From Folioceros fuciformis (Eukaryota > Anthocerotophyta > Anthocerotopsida > Anthocerotales), in assembly GCA_049999805.1 (NCBI GenBank), contig JBNGIO010006379.1, positions 997,971-1,061,970 on the forward strand: a stretch of DNA of 64,000 bases, in the 5' to 3' direction. Positions 11,695-24,138 of the stretch are shown piece by piece. Each line of letters starts with the position of its first letter. Within the stretch, counting starts at the first letter, position 1. Both the position numbers and the translations under genes were made by a program. The notes beneath the pieces were generated by a model. That model ran no database searches, was not told the DNA's origin, and worked only from the letters and a program-made list of their open reading frames with translations.

Positions 11695-13211
11695 AATCTG
11701 CAACGAAAGTGGAAAGTGACGGTCTGAAAGAGGGGCAAGGTAACATTTACCTGCTATACAGATGAAACAACTTATGAAGCTCAGAGGAAACAAGTTATGA
11801 AACTCACTGCAAGACGGAAAGTGGTCCGCTGTGGCTTCCGGGGAAAGGACCTCACAACAGGCAAATGGTAAACGCCGCCACCCAAATACTGGGGAGTGTT
11901 GAACTGGCAGTCAAGAACACGCGACAATCAATAAATCTCCGAACAAAGCACTTCACAGCACAGACACCACAAGGGAGAATAGTTGCATGTCCGGGTCGAC
12001 AAGTACTCTTACCCGCAAGATTGACCAAGCCTGTCCATAGGGTTGCAGCAGCTGAAGCCTACGCCAGCACTGGACACAAATTCAAATAAACTTGGAAGGC
12101 CATCAAGGCCAACAAAAAGCGGCAGGCTTCAGATAAAATTCTCGGGAGGGCCCCCAGCAAAGCCGATCCTTCCTCGAGGCCTGAGGTCATGCTTGTCATC
12201 TCCAGACAGCCGGCATTACGACCCTCGCCAGGAGCACCATAAACTCTGCATCGCCATGAAACCACATACGAGCCAATCGACGCATCGATGCTTTTGGGCA
12301 AACCAAAGATACCGTGGCCCCACTTCGGACCTCCAGATTTAGCAGCGTGGCAACAGCTCGTGAACGCTGGATATGCAGGATCAAGGCTGCACCTCGCATC
12401 CGTCCATGTCCTTCACCACCACATCCGATGTCGCGCCTAAATATACACAAACGAAACATGTAAGCTCGCCCCGCAATTTCCTGAACACGAGAACTTGGTA
12501 GCATGAAACAGAGCTCCTTACCATACCTCCCTACACTAAGTCTCCATTCAACAGCACAACTCTGTCATGACCAGCTGGGCTCCAACGGACCGGGAGGATA
12601 GGAGACAAGGCATTCTCGAGAACCTGCTCCACGCCGTGTGCTGCGCATACCCCGCAGCAGCAAACAGCCATAAGGTGTGTGGGAGTCCCACATATCAACG
12701 CAGCGCTAACCCAAGGTTCCCACCTGGAGTAAACGGGCACAGAACGCCGAGCTTCCGATTGGGCCCCGTGAACAAAAAGTGGACCTGAGATGCATGGTTG
12801 CCACAAAAGAGCGACCAACTAGGACAAACTTGAGGTCAGGAACAAAAACAGCGAGCGTACCGCCGGGCGTGGGGGCAAGTCGCAGAGCCTACCCGTAGGT
12901 TTGCATACGTCATAGCTTTTCGCAGTTAGTTAGTTCCGTGCGAGGTTCAAGCTTCAGGTTGACTGCTACTCAACTCCGATGCACGTTTGTCTTGCTGGCA
13001 CCCTAGCAGGAGCTGGCTAACGAGTTCCTGCTGCTGTCACCCTGCTGTTTGTTTTGCTTCACATGCATTTGCTTGAGCTTGAGTTCTGCCGTTGGAAGAC
13101 TCGTGTCCTCGTATCCAACAGAAAGCGGGTGCTAAAATTCTAGCAGCTCCAACGGCAAGGTCGATTTGCTAGAGACTGCAATTGCCGAAGTCTCTAGGTC
13201 CAGCGCATGGG
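11695..13211. promoter_or_regulatory. Divergent leader/promoter region of PPR gene and small-protein gene
   Basis: About 1.5 kb between two head-to-head genes. The part next to the PPR gene probably contains at least one leader intron ending at about 11701. Several short ORFs occur on both strands (for example minus 12531-12818), but none resembles a known family, and their overlap suggests chance. Confidence 0.4.
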
Positions 13212-13499
13212 ATGGAGTCGGAACAGGAGAGTGAGAAGCGGAAGGTGGCTCAGGTGCAATCGGAGGTGGAGCGCGTAAGGAAGCTGCCCCCTTGCAGCGC
13301 TTACGCCACTCATCGTCTTCGTGTTCTCAACAAGATGTTGGAATTGCTGTCCGTTCATCCCAAGGTCTGACGCCCCGGTTTGGTTTTCTATTACTTTCTT
13401 GATTGCCGTAATGGATGGATTACTCCTCGTCTCTTGCAGACAAGAACGCCTTCCCAAGCGGAGGAGCTGGAGCTTCTCTTTGCAGCGATGTCACTTTAG
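13212..13499 (+). CDS. Small conserved plant protein, 70 residues, function unknown
   Basis: Two exons, 13212-13364 and 13440-13499, join in phase across a 75-bp GT-AG intron to give 70 residues starting MESEQESEKRK and ending with a TAG stop. The central block VRKLPPCSAYATHRLRVLNK and the ending SQAEELELLFAAMSL look like a small uncharacterised protein I recall from seed plants, with the pattern LPPxSxYAxHRLxVLN and an EELExLFAxLSL tail. It is charged at the N terminus and probably helical in the middle, with no signal peptide or membrane segment. The function is not known to me. The in-frame upstream codon at 13182 is TTG, so the ATG at 13212 is the first true start. The gene is easily missed because neither exon is long. 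Confidence 0.75.
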
Positions 13500-14262
13500 A
13501 AGCGAAGGCTTGAGGTCCGTACAATCCCAGAAGCTCAAGTTACGGCTGCTGGTTGGGCAGGTGATCATGAGAGATGGGCGGATTCCAGACGAGGTACGTC
13601 TTTAGCCAGCTTGGATGGAGGATCGCCTCCAAATCTCCAGCTTCGGTGAGGCCGCCTTTGTCTGTTCTGTGCATTTCGCATGAACTGAAGGGGGAACTCG
13701 GGGGCTAAAGCCTGATGATCTCGTCGATCTCCCCACCAAGCTCGTCCAAGATCCTGCTATCCTCACTTCGGTTACCGTCATCTGGTTTATCTTTAGTGAA
13801 GGCTCCTGTTAAGGAAGCCTGTTTCCCGAGGGCAATTGTTTCAAGCAATCACAGACGGCTTCGAGCGAGTATTGAAAGATGGAAGGATATGGTGACGGGG
13901 CCTTCGCCTTTTGCTTCAAAGGGCTAAACTTGGCAAATACATTCGGCTGATGATGTGACAACGGACTACCTCGCAGCCTGCTCGGGCTGCTGAGAGACCT
14001 CGAGAATCCTGCCGAGTAATGCATTGACATGCTTTGTTAGGGACTGTTTATCTAGTATGGCAATTTCTTGTTTTTTATGGGTAGAAGTTGAACTCTCATG
14101 TTCTTACCAGCCTGTTTGGGAGTTTGCGGTTGAGAGAGAGCAAGTGATGCCCGTTCTGTCAGCTCCTTGTCAATCATATTCCTCCTGCAGCCAGTAACAT
14201 GTTATGCAGAAGGGAGCGGACGCTGTCCGCCATCCTCGTCTTGCCTGTAGATGTGGAAAGAC
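13500..14262. other. Convergent 3' spacer between small-protein gene and DZIP1-like gene
   Basis: 763 bases with 3' UTRs of both genes. Short plus ORFs at 13715-13927 and similar show no conserved feature. Confidence 0.45.
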
Positions 14263-17200
14263 TTACCTATCAGAACCTTGTGTTCTTCCCTCCTGTTCTT
14301 CGTCATCGCTCGCCCATTTACCAAGGCCCAGCTCCACCTCGTCCCGGTCGTCTGGTGCCCCGGAGCTCACAGTCCCGGGGCCGGGGCCCTCCTTGCTAGG
14401 ACTTCCCGTTTCCTCCAATTCTTCCTCAAGCAGCTCTGAGAACAGCCCGTAACCGTTTGCTTGTTGCATGAACTGGGATTCTTCGCCATGCTTGGTTACA
14501 AATGGCTTAGGAGCAAAAGGGGCGCGTCTGTCCGAGGAGCTTGCTTGTTGCCTCCTTCTTGCAAACGCATCTGACTCCTCGCTGCGGCAGCCATGGTCGC
14601 TGATATCTGAGCTTGCTCCATCATGCATCCCTCTGCTCATTGGCCGTCTCGAACACTCCTGCCAACACTGCGCATAACACGACAAACATATGGTGACTTC
14701 ATCCACCAAGAAATCGTTCCTGAATAAGGACTGTGGATTCCAATGCAGACCTGTGGACCTCCTCGTCCGTCATCAGAGCATGCGTCAGAGTCGGAGCATT
14801 CGCTCATGCGAGAGTTGGACAAGCTAGGATTAAAGCTGGCTTCTATTTGCTGAACATCTCGGGTGTGGATTGCCCTCTGCAGAATGCACCATGCTCAGGC
14901 AATTGCGACCAGTCGAGATATCTATGTAACCAGAAGAAAGGTCTGAAGCAGCCTCACATCTGTATGCCAAAGAATTGCTCCCCTCTCGCTCTCCATTGCA
15001 CGGCGCTCGCTTACTCGAGCTTGCTCATAACGCAGAGCCCTTTGTTTCTCCAGCGCGGCAGCAGCCTGCGCGTACTTGGAGTCACTGCATATCCAACGAT
15101 CAGAAAAGGTGTATCAAAATCTACGAAAATAATCCGGAACACGTGCTTTCTGACAGTCCTCACGGCCTTGGCACCACACCTCAACCCTTCTGACGAAACT
15201 TGCACGCCAAACTTCTTCATCTCATTCTCCAATTGCGCATCCAAGACCTGTCGAATTCACAGAGGTAGAAGAGCTCATTCAGCTTTGTTACAGCCCTCAG
15301 GATGGACACTGGATATGGGCACAAATGGTTTCGGAGGTGACCTGGGCAAGCTCGTCATGCTTGGTTTTGAACTTTTCCGATGAATGTGGGTACTTCGCAA
15401 CTGCAAATGGCCTGTGGCAGTCAATCGAACAAACATCAGAACAATAGTGGACGTTTGCAGCCAACTAGAATCTTACTCAGGGCAACAATCGACTCTCTTA
15501 CGAGAAGGGGACGGGTGCATAAGAATGCTCCTTTAACCATTGCTCCTTTTCTGGAATTGACATCCATGGTGCTCCTCCACCAGTTTCAGTCACCGCATCC
15601 TTTGTTAATCTCTAAGATAACGTTCAGGGCCAGCACCCGGAGTTTGATAAATGCGTCATGATGATCGCACCAACCAGACAGATTCACAGCGCCACAAGTT
15701 TTACCTGCTGCGCCATGGTTCCCGGATGGTCCTGCAACTGATACCCAAAAGCAGTAAGGCGAAAGAAACAGAAAACTAAGTCCTTAAGCTGTCGAGCAGG
15801 AAGTCCCGTCCCTTTATGCACTATTTCAAACCCTGCAACAAAACTAAGCAAGTCTTTCCTCGACGGCCACATCCACCATGACTTACGTTGGAATCCTGTT
15901 CTCTCCTTTCAGCCTGTGTGCCATTAGATCGTCGAGATCCTTGTTCGTCAGTTTGATGTCTGCCACATACAGCGACGATCCAAGGTGATACGAACCAGTC
16001 AAGACTGACCATGCTTTATTTCGAAATGGCTTCGTAACAACAATGAAGATTAATGAATACCTTTCTCCATCATCGACAGCTGCCATTCCGCCTTCAGTAT
16101 CTGATCGCTCCCGAGCTTGAGCTCTCTCTTCCTGGCCCATTTCGGTGAACCAATTCTGTGATTTCAAATCCGTCAGCTTCCTACATTTCGGAGCTACTTT
16201 CTCTAAAACAGCCGCGAGACATTCGTGCAAACCTTCAGTGACTTTGGCCTCTTTAGAGCGTCTGGTGACAGTTTCACTCGGCCATGCTCCTGCGGCAGAA
16301 AAACGGCTTGGTAACTGACGTGCTACCAAACTTAGCTTGTACGTTCCAGCCTCCTTCATATGCAAGAAAAGCACCTTTCGGAGTGGCCTTCTTGCCTGCT
16401 GACCCCCCCTTTCCTGCTCCTCGGCCTGCACAGAAGCCGACACACACAACACCTAACATTGAAAAACGTCCAAGCGTCGGAAGATGACGACTACTCGAAG
16501 CACCCGGCGACGAACTTTCAAACCTCGTACTCCTCGTACAGTCCTTGCGGCAATGCTACGCGCGCGCGTCCTTTTACAGATACAGTGGTGACAGTGGTGG
16601 AGACCTGATTCTCCTGAGGCTCATGAGAGGACGGGAGTTCGTCTTTGTCGGATTTCAAACCATGTACCTGCAATTGGAGAAGACATGTAGTTACCAAGCA
16701 TGCCGGAGCTGATGGGGAGAATGAATGCATGTTAGGTTAGACGTGTTTACTTCCTGATACGCAGATTCAAGCTCCTTCACCAATCTTGCATTTTCCTGGA
16801 TGCAAGATTTGAAAGTCATTCCTTGCAGCAATCATCTCATGGAAGGATAATGAGATGGGCCACAGTTTTACATTATTCAGGTTGTTAAGCTGTTGATCGA
16901 GGGTTACAAACTTGAGCTCCAGTTCCCTCAGTTTCTGCAGCAACGAACGACCAAAGTTAGGCTTAAAGACTGGCGTTGACGACTATCTCCTAGAGATTCC
17001 CTGTCGTTAGTTCACAGAGAGCAGAAAGTACCTCCTGTCCAGAATAAAAGTCCTTGTCTGTTGTCCTCTCTATGGGCAAGTCTTTCGGCCTGAAACCCTG
17101 CTGGAAAGGAAAGCGATTCTTATGAACACAAGGGGTATACGATGCAAACTACCCTTGAGGCACTAAGCCATTGCTCAGAAACAGCAATAGACCGGAGTGA

Positions 17201-19298
17201 AAAGTGGGAACCTACAGAGGACGATGCAATTATCTGACTTTGAAGGTTCTCAAGACGATGCTGAACCTCCTGCAAAAACCAAGACGTATGTTGAGCAAAC
17301 AGAGCTCTCGTGGTGAAGCATTTGAGGAAGGTAGCACGCCTGGAGAGTCACAGGAGGAGGAGGAGAATGCCCACAGCTGCTGAAGACGCTTGCAATTGAG
17401 TCTGGATAGAGTCGAGCCTGCTTTGCACCTCCAAGAGCTTGTAATTACTGTCTCTCAGAGCTGACTGAAGCGAAGCTATCTGACTTCCAAGCACCAAATG
17501 ATGGATGCCCATGTTAATGACGCAAACCAAAGGGTGAACCAAGGGCAAGATGCTTCATTCTGCCTGCACCTGCGCCTGCGCTGCGGTCTCTGCTCGTTGA
17601 AACTCAGCCTGAACCCGAAGCGGTGAGAAAATAAGCGTGTGCTTGGTCGGACAAGGTCAGTTTGAGTGGTGCCATAGTCATCCAGGAAACCAAAAATGCC
17701 GAACCTGATCCACCCACCTGAGAGGTAATGCGGAGCTGCTGCAACTCAGCATGAAGGGCTGACGTTTCTGCTACCTGCATGCGTTATGCTGTTTCAGAAA
17801 GCAAGGTCTTATGCGAGGATCGGAATTGACAAGTGGAGAGCGCACTTGTGTTGGTCTCGACTCCTCCTTGGTGACCACTGCGATGATCTTCTCTTCCGTG
17901 CTGTGATTGCCCCCCGACTTGGCATGCCTTCTGGACATGTGAAGGTCCTGGCAAGCTTTCCCAGCGTTGGTAAACAGGCGTAAACCATGTCACAGCCTGT
18001 TGAAAGGGCAAGAAACCACAGCAGCACAGCATTGGGTCTACTTACGAGAAAGTAAGCCGACTCAAAGACTTTCTCGCACAAAGGGCAATGGGCGACCTGC
18101 ATAGGAGCACTGTCACGGTGACGATGCAGAGGGGAGGCGGGTGACATGACATCAAAAGCTCGTGTGCGCAGTCACTCACCTGATGGCCCACAGTCTGCAC
18201 CGGTGCTGGTGCTGGTGCCTGTGCTTGAGCTGGTGTTGGTGCTGGAACTGGTGTGCTGTTCTTCCCTTGCGTTCGCAAAAGGATCTCATACGTATGCATG
18301 GTCTGCACCGCCACACGGTGGCATGCCAACATTGAGCACAAGGGAAGGAAGCCCATTCACGGCTCAAGGCCTGCAGGCAACCCATTGCCTCAGCCTGAAC
18401 AGGGCACCTTCTTGGTCTGCTTCAACTCGCGGCGGACGGCAGCAAGCGCAGCACGCTGTGCACGGTACTTGACCCGGTTCTTCTCCCCTTCCTCCTGCAG
18501 CGCCGACCCAGCCTTGATGAGCTCCGCCTTGTGCGCCGCCAGCACCTCTTGGACATGCAGCAGATACTCCACCTGCCTCTCACCCCGGCCTCTCGTGAGC
18601 TCAAACTGGCTGCGGCAGCCCGCACAACCTCTCACCCTGCTCGTGCTTGAGCAAAGCAAGGCAACGCGGAGCGAGTACCATGAGCTGCGCAAGCTGGAAG
18701 ATTTTGAGGAAATTGGCTTCCGTGAAATTGCGTGTGTCCTCCCCGGCGATGTCCCCGAACGCGATGGTGTCCACCACCGACTCCAGCGTGTCAATGTCTG
18801 CAGAGGAGCCGGGGCGGCATGAGGGAGCAGGGGAGAGGAGAGGGAAGGCGCCAGGGCAAGGGAACGGAAGGGAAGGAAGCGGGTGGTTAGATCACCTGCT
18901 TCGCGGATGAGTTTGTCCACATCCACGGCGTGCAGGACGCGCCAATCGATCCGCGCCTTGCGCTTCTGGAAGGCGAAGGGCGCGGCGGGGAGGGAACAGC
19001 CCAGAGCTGCTGGCTTGCTGCTGTTGTTGCACAGCCGTGCGGTGGCTGCAAGGCCGCAGGTGCGGTCCCAGCCCTTGTCGCCGGAGCTGGTGGAGGAGGT
19101 CGGGGTGGAGACCGGGGAAGCCGAGTGCGCCTCTGCCGCTGCATCGCGTTCGCGGTCTCGCTCGCTCTCAGCGGGGGATGGCTTGGCTGACGACCTGCCT
19201 GAGCCGCCATGAATCCGGGCTTGCTGCTGGCTGTGGCGTCGGCAGCCGTCGGGCGCGCTGCTTCTGCGTGCCATTCTCCCCTCAGCCTCGGGCTCCAT
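14263..19298 (-). CDS. DZIP1-like zinc finger and coiled-coil protein (basal body/cilium)
   Basis: The start ATG at 19298 opens a 403-nt first exon whose end, KRKARIDWRVLHAVDVDKL, matches the Dzip-like N domain. Exon 2 (18679-18797) and exon 3 (18408-18572) continue it with NFLKIFQLAQLM|VEYLLHVQ. A C2H2 zinc finger is split over 18046-18096 (HCPLCEKVFESAYFL) and 17846-17947 (DLHMSRRHAK). Coiled-coil exons follow at 17718, 17570, 17375, 17216, 17032, 16872, 16751, 16605, 16375, 16233, 16061 and 15887, each in phase. Downstream exons include QLENEMKKFGVQ at about 15180-15240, as in the DZIP1 C-terminal region. The last exon (about 14263-14665) is acidic (SELLEEELEETG) and ends in TAA. Exons between 14.7 and 15.9 kb are only partly resolved. 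DZIP1 proteins sit at basal body appendages and are needed for ciliogenesis, so here the likely role is in motile sperm or zoospores. An exon at 18180-18302 encodes a Pro-Ala-Gln repeat. Confidence 0.8.
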
Positions 19299-19674
19299 GA
19301 TCAAAGCCTGCCCGTCGCCCAGGCTCCTACGGTGGCCTGGCGAGCGGGCGCTCGGGTGGTTACCGTCCCCACACACGGACACTGCCGAATTCTCCTCCGG
19401 TCATTATTTCCTTCAACCTGCCATCCAACTTTCAAATAAAAGAAACCATTTTTCGTTCCAAAAGCAAAGTATTTGTATGGAAGCCTCTCTTTTATCCTTT
19501 GCGTACTAGTGTCAAAACAATGCTTGAGAACGTAAGCTTGTCACCACACGCTCCCACTCCGTCACCAGCTTCACACAACCCCGCACACATTGTTATCAAG
19601 GCATAGGGTTGTGCCCCAAGGAGGTTTCACTCCGCACATGCCATGCGACCCCTTGGCTTGTCCTAGGTTAAGGG

Positions 19675-19852
19675 GACTACAATTAGTATAGGTTTCTCCT
19701 AAGGGGTGATCTCCTTGGCCAAGAGGCTACAAACAGTAGAGATGCTCTCCTTAGGGTGAACTCCATGATCAAAGGGAGTACAATTAGTAGAGGTGCTCTC
19801 CCTAGGTGACTTCCTTGGCCAAGGGGGGCTACAATTGGTAGAGGTGCTCTCC
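19675..19852. repeat. Degenerate tandem repeat, about 55-bp unit
   Basis: About three units contain variants of CTACAATTAGTAGAGGTGCT followed by CTCC(T/C)TAGG and CTTGGCCAA. Units differ by substitutions and short indels. The repeat lies at the border of the AT-rich island. Confidence 0.7.
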
Positions 19853-21189
19853 CAGAGCTACAAGAATCCTAGGGATGGCAAAAAATCTTCTTGTTAATCA
19901 ATCCTATCTTATTGATATGCCTATGATGAGGTGCTTTGGAAAGACCCTTGATGAGAAGATTTGAAGTATTGTCTATCATTTTGATATCTTGTAATTGCAT
20001 CTATCTCTAAGAGACCACCTATCTCATGACATCGTGCTCAATCTTTAAATACTTTGTTCTTGCATGTAGGACAAAATTACGTGTCATTGTGATCAAGAAC
20101 TAGTTATCAAAAAATAGCCTAGTGGATTAATCTTTCTCTTTGTGGACTGGCTTTGTGGTAGAATAAGTCTTTCTACTAGTACTTAATTAGCCTTTTAGAC
20201 ACTATTTGGTTAAGGTTTTGTTTGTTCAAGTTCTGAAGTCTCTTTTTACAAGCTTAGCTTCAAAATAGCTTACATTAGTTATTTTATAGACTAATTGACT
20301 TAGTTAGTTGAATTAATTCTTACAAAGGATTGCATATGTCAGAATTAGGCTTTATAAACCTACATTTGCCAAGATTGTGCTACCAGCTAGAAGTGTGGGT
20401 AACGCCAATGTTTATGAGATAATGATCAACATAACTCTAATCTTAACAAGGACGAGGAGATGGTGATGCCTGTAAGGCTAAGAAAAGGTCTAGGGTAAAG
20501 AACGGAAATTGTGAAAGTTACGCCCTAGCAATGTTAAGTTTATGATAGTCCTCCTGCAATCCCTTTAAGAACATTGTCAAATTTGAATAGAATCTTATAA
20601 TCCAAGAATTTGAGGGTGTGAGGATTCATAGGCATAGCATAAATGTGAGAAATCTAAGGCCTAGCTCGACAAACTGGCTTTGGGGAGCATAACATTTAGA
20701 TTACATACATAAGAATAATTACAATCAATTAAACTTATATAGAAAAAATTCAGTCCTAGTTTGCTTAGAAAAATGGCAAGCTTTTCTCATTTCTATATTC
20801 ACTACCCTGGTAATGAGACTCTGGTGATGCATTTTTTGAGGGCTCTATACCCATCATAGGGCCCTTTATTCCAGGTCAATCAAATAGCGCAACACCTAAC
20901 AATCCTTTAACTCTAGCGACATTAATTCCTATATTGCATGAGAGTAGGCTAAGGAAATCATACCTTACTTCAAGTACTCCTATGAGTACCTTGGTTTTCT
21001 CTATAGGCAATAAGAAGCGTTGTAAACCCAAACCTCCTTTCTCCACTTATGGATCCCACGACCTTCTTCAAATCCTACACACAAAAATAAACATGTCACT
21101 ATTGTTAGAAACAAAATCACATAGTACTTGATCGTAGAAAAAAGAAAAGGAACAAATTTGAAGCTATAGAGATTCACAACCCTAATGCA

Positions 21190-23700
21190 TCACCAGCTTC
21201 AGTTAACACAGTACAAGCTAGTGATCAAGGTCCTTCTTACGTCTTCACCATTCAGGTTGGTAGATTGATTTTTGATAAATGCTCTCAAGATATGTGGCTT
21301 CTTGACTATGGAGCAATTGAGCACATGTCTCCAAGGAGGGATATTCGCCATTTTCCATTACCAACTTTGAGGAAGATGTCGTCCACCCGCCTCTAATACC
21401 TATGCCGCTTCCTAACCCTATGATCATTACTCCAACAGTAGCTCCAAATTAGATGGTCACTCCGGCCCCTCACCTCCACCAACCTACTCCTACATATCCT
21501 TCCAACCTCAACAGCCCTACATCAATGAGAAATGATGCCAACCTTCCTTATCATCGAGTGCCGCCAATGGATGAGGCCAATGAATAATGCACTTTTTGAT
21601 CATGCCGAGCCATAGGGGAGAATAGGACCATATCTTGAAGTTGCTGGACATAAATAACTTCAAACCACTTCTAACAACAGCCCAAGACGATCTACCAGGA
21701 TAAATAGAGGGATTGCTTGTATACAATTTCATGAGCCCACTTTTGACAAATTCATTGCAAAAAAACCAAGGCCTTTGTGTTCACACTATCTTCGGTGTTG
21801 ACATTGCACCTATTAAGGAGGCGCTTGAAGGATCAGAATCCAACTCCTAGAAGCCAGCAATGGAAAGTGAATATCAAACCTTGGTTTCTAATGAAACGTA
21901 GACTTTAATTGATCCACCACAAGGAAGAAACATTGTAGCAGCAAATGGGTTTTAAAGAAAAAGCACAATGTAGATAGCTCCCTAGCTAGATTGAAGGCCA
22001 GACTAGTAGCAAGGGGATTTTTCACAAAGGAGTGGAGTCAACAATTCTGAAGCAAGCATTTGCAGTGCGATAGTAAAACTCATTTTTCTTCGTGTGATGA
22101 AGACCTTAGCTGCATTGTACAATCTCTTTATACACTACCTAGATGTGGAGACAACCTTTTCACATAGAATCTTAAAGGAAGAAATCTACATACAACAGCC
22201 TCTTGGATATGAAGTGAAAGAACAAGAATCCAAGGTCTGGCTTCTAAAAAAAACTGTTTCTGAATTATAATAGTCTTCCAAAGGTTGGTACAAATATCTT
22301 CTATAGTATTTACTTAGCCTAGGCTATATGAAAAGCTTTTTACACTCTAGTGTCTTCACAAGAAATAGAGGGCAAAAAATGCTTTTGGTAGGTCTTTATG
22401 TGAATGATTTGATAATGGTTTCAAATGATAAAGCTTATTTAGTTGAGTGCTAGTTTGCTTATGAAAGAATTCATGATTGTAGATAATGGCACATGATATA
22501 CTGCTTAGGTATTTAGGTTACTCAGGATCCATCTAACCATACCATCACCTTATATCAGAGGACATATATTTCTAATTTACTTAATAAGTATGACATGTCT
22601 AGCTACAAACCTATACATACTTCTATGCAAACAAGCTCTAGATTATGTAAAACAATGTCACCTCAACTAGATGTTGAAGGAATTGATGCAACCAGTTCCG
22701 TACAAGTGTGTAGTTGGCAATGTTCAACATTTGGCTTAGTACTCTAAATGAGATGCAGCATGTCCTAATGACCATGTTAATTTGTGTTTAATATTGGAAA
22801 GTTACACTTGGTGGCAGCCAAGAGAATCCTTGCATATCTTTAGCAAACAAGAACTCGTAGAATTTAATACAAAGGAGGTTCTAATGCTCACACCAAGCTT
22901 ATAGGTTGGAATTATGCGGACTATGCAAATGATCCGGGGACTAGGAAATCCTTAAGTGGTCATGTCTTTATGCTTGCAGAGGGGGTTATAAGTTGGAAAT
23001 CAAAGAAACAAACTTAGATTGCATAGAGCTCGATTGAATCCGAATATATTGTAACTGCCTTATCAGCGAAAGATGGTCTATGGATAATTCAACTTCTTTG
23101 CGACCTTGGATACTCACAGGAATGACCTTTGGAATTGATATGTGATATTTAGCTTCCATAGCTCTTTCCAAAGGTATCATATTTCATGAACGATCAAGGT
23201 ATATAGAAGTACGTTCCATAGCTCTTTGCAAAGATATCATATTTCATGAGCGATTAAGGTACATAGAAGTACGTTATCATTTCCTCTGCCTTAATGTGGA
23301 CTCAGGAGCACTCATATTGAAGTACCTACCTACCAAAGACCATCTCGCCGACATTCTGGCAAAGCCCTTGGGAAAGATCAAACATGAGGGCTTTTGCTTG
23401 AAATTAGGACTTGTTGACTTATCATAGATTTTGATCATGTCGCTTCAAGGGGGGTGTGTAAAACCAGTTCATGTCATGATGCATGTTGTTTTAAATGGAC
23501 ACCATCATAGGAGACACGGCCTGAACAAATGCAGCTCCTCCTCGTACAGACATATTTTATGCCTTCGCACACTCTCGTAATTCAATACACTATTTGTATT
23601 CTCTCATCTTTGTTGTGTGTTTGCTCTCATGTGTCTATGCACAAACACTAATCTAATAAGCTGCAAGCCGACAATGCCAATGGTAGGCTTCTTTAACATG
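21190..23700 (+). mobile_element. Decayed Ty1/copia LTR retrotransposon
   Basis: Copia polyprotein blocks occur in order on the plus strand but broken by many stops and frameshifts: protease-like WLLDYGAIEHMS near 21290, reverse transcriptase pieces (RLKARLVARGF near 21990, EEIYIQQPLGYEV near 22180, LLVGLYVNDLIMVSND near 22390), RNase H pieces (ADYANDPGTRKSLSG near 22930, SIESEYIVTALSAKDG near 23030) and the end HLADILAKPLGK near 23345. A polypurine run AAGGGGGGTGTGTAAAA at about 23448 marks the likely 3' LTR start. The expected protease D-S/T-G is changed to DYG. The integrase region and 5' LTR were not recognised. It is inactive. Confidence 0.85.
23155..23274 (+). repeat. Exact-period 60-bp tandem duplication inside the copia relic
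   Basis: Two adjacent 60-bp copies (23155-23214 and 23215-23274) begin CATAGCTCTTT and end AGAAGTACGT, with a handful of mismatches. The unit is 20 codons long, so it doubles the conserved FHER(S/L)RYIEVR block in frame. Confidence 0.85.
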
Positions 23701-23800
23701 NNNNNNNNNNNNNNNNNNNNNNNNNNNNNNNNNNNNNNNNNNNNNNNNNNNNNNNNNNNNNNNNNNNNNNNNNNNNNNNNNNNNNNNNNNNNNNNNNNNN
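23701..23800. other. Assembly gap (100 N)
   Basis: Exactly 100 unknown bases, a conventional placeholder, downstream of the copia polypurine tract, probably in or next to its 3' LTR. True size unknown. Confidence 0.98.
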
Positions 23801-23888
23801 GAAGTTGAGTTTACCATTGGGTTGTAGCCGAGAAGTCAAAGTCGAGTTTACTGCTGGGTTGTAGCTAAGAAGTTGAGTTCACTGCTAC
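23801..23888. repeat. Short tandem repeat, about 40-bp unit
   Basis: Two diverged copies of GAAGTTGAGTTTAC..GGGTTGTAGC flank each other directly after the gap. The array may continue into the gap and could be why assembly failed there. Confidence 0.55.
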
Positions 23889-24138
23889 CAAAAGTAGTAA
23901 TAATTTACAGTGTAATGTATAAATAATATAACTATAAATGTGTAATTTACTAAATACAAAGCTGTAAAGTAAAGTATAACTTTACACCATAATCGTTATT
24001 TTATATATCATAGTGGCCTATGATGGTCTAAACCTCAACCGCTAGCTAAGTTTAGCTAAGAGTGTCCTTTGTTGAACTTTCTAAGAGTGTCCTTTGTTAA
24101 GAAAAGCTTGTTCTGCCCAACAACAAGACAAAGTTTTT

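Noticed and set aside
11695-11793. 33-residue N-terminal extension of the PPR protein (MFPLSFISCF)
   Set aside because: Hydrophobic start could mimic a signal peptide, but a strong splice acceptor lies right before MMRPKQ, so it is probably a leader intron.
12196-12818. Minus ORFs of about 100 residues between PPR and small-protein genes
   Set aside because: No conserved block and overlapping ORFs on both strands; treated as leader or chance.
18253-18822. 189-residue plus ORF
   Set aside because: Antisense to DZIP1-like exons 2-4, which have clear conserved motifs and phase.
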